Origin: Chryseobacterium sp. G0162
GTDB lineage: Bacteria; Bacteroidota; Bacteroidia; Flavobacteriales; Weeksellaceae
DNA: 64,000 nt
Assembly (NCBI RefSeq): GCF_003815715.1
Contig: NZ_CP033922.1
Location: 1,625,001 to 1,689,000, forward strand
Direction: 5' to 3'
Under the pieces are notes generated by a model. That model was not told where the DNA came from. It saw only the letters and a program-made list of their open reading frames with translations, and made no database searches. The position numbers and the translations under genes were made by a program. Positions 9,125 to 17,236 of this stretch are shown here, in pieces (position 1 is the stretch's first letter; each line of letters starts with the position of its first letter).

Positions 9125-9831
9125 TCTCTTCTTCCACCGAGAAGCAAAGACCCCCAGTAAAGAAGTTGAGCTAAAGACCCTAAAGCCGCTACAACATATG
9201 TTCTTGCAGCCCACTTTAAACTATCCTGAACTCCTACAAATTCTTCAGCAGTTACAGTACCTGTATCTTTAAGCCATTTCATTGCCCTGTTGCTAGCGTC
9301 ATACTCTACCGGCAACGTTACAAATGCAAAAAGAGTGGTTACGGCAAACATAGCCACACCAATAGCCAGAATCGCTGTATTTCCATTAGGATTTTCTATT
9401 GTTCTGGTAGCTGCCATTATCGCAATACCTGCAATAAGAACAAACTGCATCAGATTGGAACTTATATTAACAACAGGAACTAATTTTGAACGTAAGTTCA
9501 ACATTGAGTATCCTACCGCGTGCTGTACGGCATGTCCACATTCGTGAGCCGCTACAGCTGCCGCTGCTGCATTTCTCTGCATGTACACCCCTTCAGAAAG
9601 GTTTACTGTTTTATCTGCCGGATTATAGTGGTCCGTTAGCTGTCCGGGAACTGATATTACCTGAACATCATTAATCCCGTTATCTCTCAACATTTTTTCC
9701 GCTACTTCTTTCCCCGAAAGGCCATTTCGAAGATGTACGTTGGAATAATATTCAAATTTTGATTTCAACCTGGACGAAACCCACCAGCTCACCAGCATTG
9801 AAATACCAATAATGATATAATAACCCGTCAT
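9121..9831 (-). CDS. membrane zinc metallopeptidase, YugP type
   Basis: A 236-residue integral membrane protease of the neutral zinc metallopeptidase (YugP) family. The HECGH zinc motif lies at 96-100, preceded by an unusually Ala-rich helix. Membrane helices are seen at the N-terminus (about 3-20) and twice after the active site (about 130-180), with one more near the C-terminus. It ends convergently with the yigZ-like gene. Substrates are unknown. Confidence 0.88.
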   Translation of the reverse strand: MTGYYIIIGISMLVSWWVSSRLKSKFEYYSNVHLRNGLSGKEVAEKMLRDNGINDVQVISVPGQLTDHYNPADKTVNLSEGVYMQRNAAAAAVAAHECGHAVQHAVGYSMLNLRSKLVPVVNISSNLMQFVLIAGIAIMAATRTIENPNGNTAILAIGVAMFAVTTLFAFVTLPVEYDASNRAMKWLKDTGTVTAEEFVGVQDSLKWAARTYVVAALGSLAQLLYWGSLLLGGRRD

Positions 9832-9905
9832 TTTATTTAGATTTTGTGTTCAATTTTTAAGCATAATGATATAAAAACTGTGCCAAAGTATAAGATATTA
9901 TTATT

Positions 9906-9913
9906 TATATTTG
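9906..9913 (+). promoter_or_regulatory. -7 box (TATATTTG) of the GNAT gene
   Basis: Exact TAnnTTTG match 23 bases before ATG 9937. It lies downstream of the alternative TTG start at 9844, which argues against that longer start. Confidence 0.6.
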
Positions 9914-9936
9914 TCCTCAAATTACTCTCAAAAAAC

Positions 9937-11076
9937 ATGTCAACAGTTTCAATTATTGAAGTAAAAACTCCCGGTCAACTCAAGCAATTCGTAAGATTTC
10001 CTATGGATCTGTACAAAAATAACCCGTACTATGTTCCATCCTTTATCAATGACGAAATCAACATCTGGAATGCTGATGAAAATCCCGCACTTAAATATTC
10101 TGAAGCGAAACAGTATTTAGCATACAAGAATGACAAAATTGTAGGGAGAATTGCTGTTCTTATCAACCACAAGGAGGAAAAAGAATTAGGGATCCGTAAA
10201 GTACGTTTTGGGTGGATAGATTTCATTAATGATGAAGAAGTTTCACAGGCATTAATTCAGAAAGCGGTTGATTATGCCCATGAAAAGAATATTGATAAGA
10301 TCGAGGGCCCAATGGGCTTTACCAATCTTGATAAAGCCGGAATGCTGATTAAAGGTTTTGACCAGCTGGCCACCATGATTGGCATCTACAACCATGATTA
10401 CTATCCAAAACACCTTGAAAAACTGGGATTGATAAAAGAAAAGGAATGGGTAGAATTTGAGATTATTTTCCCTGAAGTTTTACCAGAAAAAATCCACAAA
10501 TTCAACGAGCTTATTTCTCAGAAATACAAACTGAGCGTTTTAAAATTTAACAATAAAGAAGAAATCATTCAGTATGTGGATCCAATGTTTGATCTTCTAG
10601 ATGAAACCTACAAACATCTTTCCACTTACACTCCTATTTCTGACGAACAGCGTAAAACATACAAGGAAAAATACTTTAAGCTTATTGACAAAGACTTCAT
10701 TGTTTGCATCGTGGATGAAAACAATCACCTTATTTCCTTTGCGATTACGATGCCTTCTTACTCCCGAGCACTGCAAAAGTCCGGAGGAAAACTACTACCG
10801 TTTGGTTGGTGGCATTTTTTGAAAGCAGGCAGAAAAAATGACAGAGCTAATTTTTATCTGATTGGTATCCATCCTGATTATCAAAGAAGAGGAGTAACCT
10901 CTATCATTTTCAAAGAAATCTGGAAAATATTCAGAAAAAAGGGAGTAAAATACCTGGAAACGAATCCCGAACTTGAAGAAAACAAAAACATTCAGCTTTT
11001 ATGGCAGGATTATAACCCTGTGAACCATAAGAGAAGGAGAACATACTCACTTGAGATAAATGATAATGATGAATGA
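9937..11076 (+). CDS. GNAT-related protein, YghO-like
   Basis: A 379-residue cytoplasmic protein of a GNAT-fold family often listed as a hypothetical N-acetyltransferase. Conserved stretches include IEGPMGFTNLDKAG in the middle and, in the C-terminal acetyl-CoA-binding region, LIGIHPDYQRRGV, which fits the GNAT Q/R-x-x-G-x-G/A loop. A TTG at 9844 would extend it, but ATG 9937 sits at normal distance after a -7 box. The acceptor substrate is unknown. Confidence 0.8.
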   Translation: MSTVSIIEVKTPGQLKQFVRFPMDLYKNNPYYVPSFINDEINIWNADENPALKYSEAKQYLAYKNDKIVGRIAVLINHKEEKELGIRKVRFGWIDFINDEEVSQALIQKAVDYAHEKNIDKIEGPMGFTNLDKAGMLIKGFDQLATMIGIYNHDYYPKHLEKLGLIKEKEWVEFEIIFPEVLPEKIHKFNELISQKYKLSVLKFNNKEEIIQYVDPMFDLLDETYKHLSTYTPISDEQRKTYKEKYFKLIDKDFIVCIVDENNHLISFAITMPSYSRALQKSGGKLLPFGWWHFLKAGRKNDRANFYLIGIHPDYQRRGVTSIIFKEIWKIFRKKGVKYLETNPELEENKNIQLLWQDYNPVNHKRRRTYSLEINDNDE

Positions 11077-11131
11077 GCACAATCTCACTCATTCACTCTA
11101 AAACTCTCCCACCTTCAAACACTCTTACCTC

Positions 11132-11308
11132 ATGAAGCCACAACTTATCATTTTCGCTGTTTTAATCGCAGGATTTATTGCTTATAATATCTTTTTTCAG
11201 TCACAAGACGGAAGAACGAATACGGTAATCAACATTGTTTTTGGCAGTGTTCTTTTTGGATATATTGCCTTTATGGCTTACGCTCTTCTTAAAAAAATGA
11301 AGAAATAA
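11132..11308 (+). CDS. 58-residue two-helix membrane protein
   Basis: Starts at ATG 11132 and stops with TAA at 11306-11308. It has two clear hydrophobic helices (about 4-22 and 32-52) joined by a short polar loop with SQDGRTN, and a basic tail (KKMKK). It lies 55 bases after the GNAT gene and about 120 before nuoA. No family is recognised. The alternation of hydrophobic and charged blocks and the clean start favour a real gene. Confidence 0.6.
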   Translation: MKPQLIIFAVLIAGFIAYNIFFQSQDGRTNTVINIVFGSVLFGYIAFMAYALLKKMKK

Positions 11309-11399
11309 CTCGTTATTTTTATTGATTCTAAATTGTAGGTTTTCTCTATTTTCATCCTACTTTTAAGCTGATAAATTTCATGCTTTCTTGTTTATTCGT

Positions 11400-11407
11400 T
11401 AAATTTG
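11400..11407 (+). promoter_or_regulatory. -7 box (TAAATTTG) of the nuo operon
   Basis: Exact TAnnTTTG match 23 bases before the nuoA ATG. The only nearby TTG (11388-11390) is too close to be a standard -33 element. Confidence 0.6.
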
Positions 11408-11430
11408 CAAATTGAGATAATAATGCAAAA

Positions 11431-11802
11431 ATGAATTTACCTGAAAGTTATATTCCAATCCTTATCCAGGCTGGTGTAGCAGTAGGATTTGTAGCTGTTT
11501 CTTTACTTGGAGCACATTTCTTAGGTCCTAAGCAGAAAAAAGGAGACTCTGTAAAAAACCAAAGCTGGGAATGTGGAGTTCCTAGTGAAGGAAACGCAAG
11601 AACACCATTTTCTATCAAGTACTTCCTGACTGCGGTATTGTTTGTACTATTCGATATTGAAATCGTATTCTTTTATCCTTATGCGGTAAACTTCAGAGAA
11701 TTCGGTATGGAAGGATTCTTAGCAGTGCTTACATTCGTAGCAATCTTCTTCATGGCGTTTTTCTATGTTTGGAAACGCGGTGCGTTAGATTGGGATAAAT
11801 AA
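11431..11802 (+). CDS. nuoA: NADH-quinone oxidoreductase subunit A
   Basis: First gene of a 14-subunit complex I operon, 123 residues. It is a membrane-arm subunit with three helices. The long loop after helix 1 holds the conserved SWECGVPSEGNARTPFSIKYF segment, whose Cys is characteristic of NuoA, and an acidic FDIEIVFFYPYA region lies in helix 2. Complex I passes electrons from NADH to menaquinone and pumps protons across the inner membrane. Confidence 0.95.
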   Translation: MNLPESYIPILIQAGVAVGFVAVSLLGAHFLGPKQKKGDSVKNQSWECGVPSEGNARTPFSIKYFLTAVLFVLFDIEIVFFYPYAVNFREFGMEGFLAVLTFVAIFFMAFFYVWKRGALDWDK

Positions 11803-11864
11803 ATTTCAACATTAAAAGATTGAATTTATTTAAGTAATTTAAAGATTGTGAAGGTCTTATTTTT

Positions 11865-11896
11865 TTAATCTTTAAATATTTTAATCTTTAAATATT
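11865..11896. repeat. two perfect 16-bp tandem units in the nuoA-nuoB spacer
   Basis: TTAATCTTTAAATATT occurs at 11865-11880 and again at 11881-11896. Inverted relatives (TTTAAAGATT and similar) lie just upstream at about 11812-11848, so most of the 101-base spacer is built from one word. Confidence 0.8.
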
Positions 11897-11903
11897 TACT
11901 AAA

Positions 11904-12464
11904 ATGTCAGATAAAAAACCAGTAATAAGAACAGATGCACCTGCTCCCGAAGGCTATGAAGGAGAAGGGTTTTTCGCAACAAAACTGAGCAGTGTAATCG
12001 GGATGGCAAGAAAGTTTTCACTTTGGCCATTGCCATTTGCTACCTCTTGTTGTGGTATTGAGTTTATGGCTACCCTGAACCCTACTTATGATGCTTCAAG
12101 ATTTGGAATGGAAAGAAACTCTTTCTCTCCAAGACAAGCAGATATGCTGATGGTTTGTGGAACTATATCCAAGAAATTAGGACCAGTTCTTAAAGAAGTA
12201 TATACTCAGATGGCTGAGCCAAAATGGGTAGTGGCAGTTGGAGCTTGTGCTTCTAGTGGGGGTATTTTTGATACTTACTCTGTACTTCAGGGAATTGATA
12301 AAATTATTCCGGTAGACGTTTACGTTCCTGGATGCCCTCCAAGACCAGAACAAATCATTGAAGGAGTAATGCAGGTACAGGCTCTTGCAGAAAGTGAAAG
12401 CATCAGAAGAAGAGATATGCCTGAGTATCAGAAATTATTAGATTCTTACAACATAAGCAACTAA
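11904..12464 (+). CDS. nuoB: NADH-quinone oxidoreductase subunit B
   Basis: Carries iron-sulfur cluster N2, the last redox centre before quinone, 186 residues. Its ligands are visible as the adjacent pair Cys49-Cys50 (ATSCCGIEF), Cys115 (VGACASSGG) and Cys144 (VPGCPPRPE). The N-terminal 25 residues form a polar extension. It is followed six bases later by nuoC. Confidence 0.96.
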   Translation: MSDKKPVIRTDAPAPEGYEGEGFFATKLSSVIGMARKFSLWPLPFATSCCGIEFMATLNPTYDASRFGMERNSFSPRQADMLMVCGTISKKLGPVLKEVYTQMAEPKWVVAVGACASSGGIFDTYSVLQGIDKIIPVDVYVPGCPPRPEQIIEGVMQVQALAESESIRRRDMPEYQKLLDSYNISN

Positions 12465-12470
12465 ACGGAA

Positions 12471-12965
12471 ATGACAAACGAATTTGTATTAGAAGCAATC
12501 ACCAGAGAATTTCCGGAATCTGTTATTTCAAGTTCAGAACCTTATGGAATGCTGACCATTGAAGTGAAGAAAGAAGATATCAAGAAGATCATTCATTATC
12601 TTAAAGATTCATCACTGGAATTTAATTTCCTTACAGATATCTGTGGAATCCATTATCCTGAATTCCCAGAGAAGGAAATAGGTGTTGTGTATCATTTACA
12701 TAATATGATGGCTAACTTCAGATTACGCCTAAAAATCTTTATGTCCAGAGAAAATATTGAAGTGGATTCTCTTACAGAATTATATGCCGGTGCCAACTGG
12801 ATGGAAAGAGAAACGTTTGATTTTTATGGGATTAAATTTAAAGGACACCCGGATCTTAGACCTATTCTGAATATGGAAGATCTTGGATACCACCCAATGT
12901 TGAAGGAATATCGACTTGAAGACGGTACAAGAACCGACAAGGACGATAATATGTTCGGAAGATAA
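12471..12965 (+). CDS. nuoC: NADH-quinone oxidoreductase subunit C
   Basis: Peripheral-arm subunit of 164 residues, encoded separately from nuoD and not as the CD fusion found in E. coli. Conserved regions include DICGIHYPE and the family signature around WMERETFDFYGIKFKGHPDLR. It ends in a short charged tail. A repeat-rich spacer separates it from nuoD. Confidence 0.94.
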   Translation: MTNEFVLEAITREFPESVISSSEPYGMLTIEVKKEDIKKIIHYLKDSSLEFNFLTDICGIHYPEFPEKEIGVVYHLHNMMANFRLRLKIFMSRENIEVDSLTELYAGANWMERETFDFYGIKFKGHPDLRPILNMEDLGYHPMLKEYRLEDGTRTDKDDNMFGR

Positions 12966-13026
12966 AAAGCGAATGGCCAATGGCGGCTAGCCAATAGCCA
13001 GAAGCAAATAGCTAAAAGCAATCATT
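12966..13026. repeat. phrase-type repeat spacer before nuoD
   Basis: Sixty-one bases built from variants of GCCAAT(G/A)GC and AGC(A/T)AA. The final AATAGCTAAAAGCA is shared with the spacer in front of nuoF. Confidence 0.65.
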
Positions 13027-14250
13027 ATGAAAGATAACTCATTATCTAATATACTAAACCAGTACGAAAGTAAGGAACAGATTGACGGACAATTATATAC
13101 CCTGAATCTAGGACCTACCCACCCTGCCACTCACGGGATTTTCCAGAATATCTTAACGATGGATGGAGAAAGAATCCTTCACGCTGAGCAAACGGTAGGC
13201 TATATCCACAGAGCATTTGAGAAAATTTCTGAAAGAAGAAACTATTCTCAGATCACTACCCTTACCGACCGTATGAATTACTGTTCTGCTCCAATCAACA
13301 ATTTGGGTTGGCATATGACAGTAGAGAAGCTGATTGGTGTAAAAGTTCCAAAGCGTGTAGATTATATGCGTGTTATCCTAATGGAACTGGCAAGAATCGG
13401 TGACCACCTGATCTGTAATGGGGTAACCGGGATGGACTCAGGAGCAATTACAGGTCTTACCTATATGTTCATCGAAAGAGAACGTATTTATGATATGTAT
13501 GAGCAAATCTGTGGGGCAAGGATGACTACGAATATGGGAAGAATCGGAGGATTCGAAAGAGATTTCACTCCTAAGTTTCATGAGTTATTACAAGACTTCT
13601 TAAAGACTTTCCCACCAAGATTCAAAGAATTCTGTACGCTATTAGAGAGAAACAGAATTTTCATGGACAGAACCATCGGTACAGGAGCAATTTCTGCCGA
13701 AAGAGCATTAAGCTACGGTTTCACTGGTCCAAACCTACGTGCAGCAGGAGTAGATTACGACGTGAGAGTTGCACAGCCTTATTCATCATACGAAGATTTC
13801 GATTTCATTATTCCTGTAGGAACTTCAGGAGACACTTACGATCGTTTCATGGTTCGTCAACAGGAAATCTGGGAATCCATTAAAATTATCAAACAAGCAT
13901 ACGAAAACCTTCCAGAAGGGCCATTCCATGCGGATGTTCCTGACTTCTATCTTCCTGAAAAGGCAGATGTATATCAGAAAATGGAAGCATTGATCTACCA
14001 CTTCAAAATTGTAATGGGAGAAACTGATGTACCGAAAGGAGAAGTTTACCATGCTGTAGAAGGTGGAAACGGAGAATTAGGTTTCTATCTTGTGAGTGAT
14101 GGAGGAAGAAGCCCTTACAGACTTCACTTCAGAAGACCATGTTTCATCTACTATCAGGCATATCCAGAAATGATTACAGGTTCTGTAATTTCAGATGCTA
14201 TTGTAACGATGTGTAGTATGAATATTATTGCGGGAGAATTAGACGCATAA
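13027..14250 (+). CDS. nuoD: NADH-quinone oxidoreductase subunit D
   Basis: The 49-kDa-type subunit (407 residues) that forms the quinone-binding cavity with NuoB. Visible landmarks are LGPTHPATHG near the N-terminus, with the quinone-site histidine, then the HRAFEK and RRNYSQ segments, and a typical C-terminus with GELGFYLVSDGG and the RRPCFIYYQ region. It is related to NiFe-hydrogenase large subunits but lacks their metal ligands. Confidence 0.96.
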   Translation: MKDNSLSNILNQYESKEQIDGQLYTLNLGPTHPATHGIFQNILTMDGERILHAEQTVGYIHRAFEKISERRNYSQITTLTDRMNYCSAPINNLGWHMTVEKLIGVKVPKRVDYMRVILMELARIGDHLICNGVTGMDSGAITGLTYMFIERERIYDMYEQICGARMTTNMGRIGGFERDFTPKFHELLQDFLKTFPPRFKEFCTLLERNRIFMDRTIGTGAISAERALSYGFTGPNLRAAGVDYDVRVAQPYSSYEDFDFIIPVGTSGDTYDRFMVRQQEIWESIKIIKQAYENLPEGPFHADVPDFYLPEKADVYQKMEALIYHFKIVMGETDVPKGEVYHAVEGGNGELGFYLVSDGGRSPYRLHFRRPCFIYYQAYPEMITGSVISDAIVTMCSMNIIAGELDA

Positions 14251-14352
14251 ATTGTAAAAAGTATCATTGTAAAATGTATTCATGATTTTGCAGTGATTAA
14301 AATAAATAAGTCATTAGTACATTGTACATTGTACAATAATACATTAAATAAA
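14251..14352. repeat. phrase-type repeat spacer before nuoE
   Basis: Contains ATTGTAAAAAGT and CATTGTAAAATGT near the start, and a GTACATTGTACATTGTACAAT run at 14318-14338 in which ACATTGT is repeated back to back. An in-frame GTG at 14293 inside this spacer is not taken as the nuoE start. Confidence 0.6.
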
Positions 14353-14862
14353 ATGAGCGAAACAATAGCTTTTAAACCGGAAAGTTTAGCACAGGTACAC
14401 AAAATTATCGCAAGATATCCTGAAGGAAGACAGAAATCTGCTCTTCTTCCTGTACTTCACTTGGCACAGAAAGAATTCGGAGGATGGTTAGATGTTCCTG
14501 TGATGGATTATGTTGCCGAACTATTAAGTATCAAACCGATCGAAGTATATGAAGTAGCAACTTTCTATACGATGTTCAATATGAAACCGGTAGGTAAATA
14601 TGTTTTGGAGGTTTGTAGAACAGGACCGTGTATGGTTTGTGGAAGCGAAAAAATCCTTGACCATATCAGAACGAAACTGAACATTAAAGATGGAGAAACT
14701 ACTGAAGATGGTATGTTCACCCTAAAACCTGCTGAATGTCTTGGAGCGTGCGGATATGCACCAATGCTACAGCTTGGAAAGTTCTTTCATGAAAATTTAA
14801 CGATAGAAAAAGTAGATGAAATCCTTGATCTTTGCAGACAGGGACAACTTGCTTTAGACTAA
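14353..14862 (+). CDS. nuoE: NADH-quinone oxidoreductase subunit E
   Basis: Thioredoxin-fold subunit of the NADH-input module, 169 residues from ATG 14353. It binds the [2Fe-2S] cluster N1a through Cys88, Cys93, Cys129 and Cys133 (CRTGPC and CLGAC). The N-terminal helical part includes the ARYPEGRQKSALLPVLHLAQ segment typical of the family. It works with NuoF. Confidence 0.94.
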   Translation: MSETIAFKPESLAQVHKIIARYPEGRQKSALLPVLHLAQKEFGGWLDVPVMDYVAELLSIKPIEVYEVATFYTMFNMKPVGKYVLEVCRTGPCMVCGSEKILDHIRTKLNIKDGETTEDGMFTLKPAECLGACGYAPMLQLGKFFHENLTIEKVDEILDLCRQGQLALD

Positions 14863-14958
14863 TAAAGATTTTAAATCCCGAATTTAAAATCAGTTAATTT
14901 TTTTAATAATTATAAAAAGCTAGAAGCCAAAAGCCAATAGCTAAAAGCATAATAAACA
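14863..14958. repeat. phrase-type repeat spacer before nuoF
   Basis: The second half (about 14917-14950) reads as successive variants of AGCTAGAAGCC, AAAAGCC and AATAGCTAAAAGCA. The last word also ends the nuoD spacer. Confidence 0.65.
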
Positions 14959-16317
14959 ATGAGTAAAAAACTTTTACTTAAAGACGCACATATAGAAGGT
15001 ATTCGCTACTTTGAAACGTACCGTAAACAGGGAGGTTACACAGCAGCTGAAAAAGCCTTGAAGATGACTCCTGATGAAATTCTTGAAGAAGTAAAAACTT
15101 CAGGACTAAGAGGACGTGGTGGAGCTGGATTCCCAACAGGGATGAAATGGAGCTTTTTGGCAAAACCGGAAGGCGTTCCAAGACACCTTGTTGTAAATGC
15201 GGATGAATCTGAGCCTGGAACATTCAAGGACAGATATCTGATGGAGTTCCTTCCTCACCTATTGATCGAAGGAATGCTAATTTCATCTTACTGTTTAGGT
15301 TCAAATGTTTCTTATATCTATATCCGTGGAGAGTATTCATGGATCCCGGATATCCTTGAAGAAGCTATTGAAGAAGCTAAAGCAGCAGGATTTTTAGGTA
15401 AAAATATTTTAGGAACTGGTTTCGATCTTGAAATCTATGTACAGAGAGGTGGTGGAGCTTATATTTGCGGTGAAGAAACTGCATTGCTTGAATCCCTTGA
15501 AGGAAAAAGAGGTAACCCAAGATTAAAACCACCATTCCCGGCTGTAAAAGGTCTTTGGGAAAGACCAACGGTGGTAAATAACGTTGAGTCTATTGCAGCA
15601 ATTGTTCCAATCATTGATATTACAGGTGCTGAGTATGCTAAAATCGGTGTAGGAAGATCTACAGGTACGAAATTGATTTCTGCTTGTGGAAACATCAACA
15701 AACCAGGGGTATACGAAATTGACATGACCATTACCGTAGAAGAGTTCATCTACTCTGATGAATATTGCGGTGGTATTAAAGACGGAAAAAGATTAAAGGC
15801 TTGTATTCCTGGAGGAAGCTCTGTTCCTATCGTTCCTGCTAACTTATTGTTGAGAACAGTAAACGGAGAGCCAAGATATATGAACTATGAATCATTAGCT
15901 GATGGTGGTTTTGCTACCGGAACAATGATGGGTTCAGGAGGTTTCATCGTGTTGGATGAAGATCAGTGTATCGTAGATCACACAATGACTTTAGCAAGAT
16001 TTTATCACCATGAAAGTTGTGGACAATGTACACCTTGCCGTGAAGGAACAGGATGGATGCATAAAATCTTAAAGAAAATTGAAAAAGGAGAAGGAAAAAT
16101 GGAAGATATCGATCTACTTTGGGATATCCAGAGAAAAATCGAAGGAAATACAATCTGTCCATTGGGAGATGCAGCAGCTTGGCCTGTTGCAGCAGCAATC
16201 CGTCACTTCAGAGATGAATTTGAGTGGCATGTGAAAAATCCTGAGTTATCTCAGACCCAAAATTATGGATTGGCACATTATGCAGATCCTATCCCAGCAG
16301 TTGAAAAGAATGCGTAG
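14959..16317 (+). CDS. nuoF: NADH-quinone oxidoreductase subunit F
   Basis: NADH-binding flavoprotein of 452 residues. The glycine-rich NADH loop GRGGAGFPTG is at 52-61 and the FMN-binding region follows (YICGEETALLESLEG). Cluster N3 is held by Cys354, Cys357 and Cys360 (SCGQCTPCREG) together with Cys400 (TICPLGDAAA). It is followed after five bases by an unexpected exported protein, and not directly by nuoG. Confidence 0.96.
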   Translation: MSKKLLLKDAHIEGIRYFETYRKQGGYTAAEKALKMTPDEILEEVKTSGLRGRGGAGFPTGMKWSFLAKPEGVPRHLVVNADESEPGTFKDRYLMEFLPHLLIEGMLISSYCLGSNVSYIYIRGEYSWIPDILEEAIEEAKAAGFLGKNILGTGFDLEIYVQRGGGAYICGEETALLESLEGKRGNPRLKPPFPAVKGLWERPTVVNNVESIAAIVPIIDITGAEYAKIGVGRSTGTKLISACGNINKPGVYEIDMTITVEEFIYSDEYCGGIKDGKRLKACIPGGSSVPIVPANLLLRTVNGEPRYMNYESLADGGFATGTMMGSGGFIVLDEDQCIVDHTMTLARFYHHESCGQCTPCREGTGWMHKILKKIEKGEGKMEDIDLLWDIQRKIEGNTICPLGDAAAWPVAAAIRHFRDEFEWHVKNPELSQTQNYGLAHYADPIPAVEKNA

Positions 16318-16322
16318 GTAAA

Positions 16323-17195
16323 ATGAAAAAGTTATTGGTTGTCGGCTTAATGATGTCGAGTTTTGTTTTCGGACAGAAAAAAGATTCTTTACTTGTAGAA
16401 AATAATGCAGACTTGTTTAAAACTCCTGTTTCTAAGAAACCGGAACCTTTAAGCAAAAAAGGTCAGATGTTCGCTTTTTATGGATGGAACAGAGCAGCAT
16501 TCAGTAATTCTGATATTCGTTTTAAAGGAAATGGATATGATTTTCAACTGAATAATGTAACCGCTCAGGATAGACCTACCAAATTTGGTCTTGTTTATTT
16601 TGATCCAAGTTGGTTTACTGTAACGCAGTATAATTTCAGAATAGGATATTTTATTAAAGATAATTTAGCGCTTGTTTTAGGAATTGACCACATGAAATAT
16701 GTGATGGACCAGGATCAAACCGTTAACTTTAAAGGGCATATTTCAGATCCTGAATATGCAGCCATGGTACAGAACGGGCAAGTAAACCTTGCAGATGAGA
16801 AGTTCCTTACTTTTGAACACACAGACGGACTTAACTATGAAAATTTAGGTCTTGAAAAATACCAAAGTCTTATTAACAAGAAAAATGTTGATTTGGTTTG
16901 GTCGTATGGAGCCGGTATCGGATTTATGTTCCCCAAAAGTAATGTAAAGCTTTTTGGAAATGAAAGAAGTGACCGTTTTCACGTTGCAGGTATGGGAACT
17001 GATGTAAGAGCCAGTCTTAATTTAGTACTTTGGAACCATGTGATGGTAAGAGTAGAAGGAAAAGCAGGTTACATCAATATGTGGGATATTAAAACTACAT
17101 TGAATAACAAGCCAGACAAAGCACAGCAGGATTTTGTTTTCGGACAGTTGATGGCTGGAATTGGATATACATTTAATACAAAGAAATATAAATAA
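16323..17195 (+). CDS. exported, probably outer-membrane protein inside the nuo operon
   Basis: A 290-residue protein with a signal peptide (MKKLLVVGLMMSSFVFGQ). After a polar region it shows alternating aromatic/hydrophobic strands (YNFRIGYFIKDNLALVLGID, VRVEGKAGYINMW, FGQLMAGIGYTFN) and ends in a strand typical of outer-membrane beta-barrels. It is not a known complex I subunit. It starts five bases after nuoF and ends 41 bases before nuoG in the same direction, so it is almost certainly on the same transcript. No named family is recognised and the function is unknown. Confidence 0.75.
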   Translation: MKKLLVVGLMMSSFVFGQKKDSLLVENNADLFKTPVSKKPEPLSKKGQMFAFYGWNRAAFSNSDIRFKGNGYDFQLNNVTAQDRPTKFGLVYFDPSWFTVTQYNFRIGYFIKDNLALVLGIDHMKYVMDQDQTVNFKGHISDPEYAAMVQNGQVNLADEKFLTFEHTDGLNYENLGLEKYQSLINKKNVDLVWSYGAGIGFMFPKSNVKLFGNERSDRFHVAGMGTDVRASLNLVLWNHVMVRVEGKAGYINMWDIKTTLNNKPDKAQQDFVFGQLMAGIGYTFNTKKYK

Positions 17196-17236
17196 CAAAG
17201 CCTATTGCTTAATGCATAAAGCTTAAAGCATACAAT
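17196..17236. repeat. phrase-type repeat spacer before nuoG
   Basis: Short spacer made of variants of GC(T/A)TA(A)...GCATA, ending in AAAGCTTAAAGCATACA before the ATG. It resembles the AGCTAAAAGCATA word in front of nuoF. Confidence 0.5.

Noticed and set aside
9844..9936. N-terminal extension of the GNAT gene from a TTG
   Set aside because: A perfect -7 box at 9906-9913 lies inside the extension, so the transcript should start after it.
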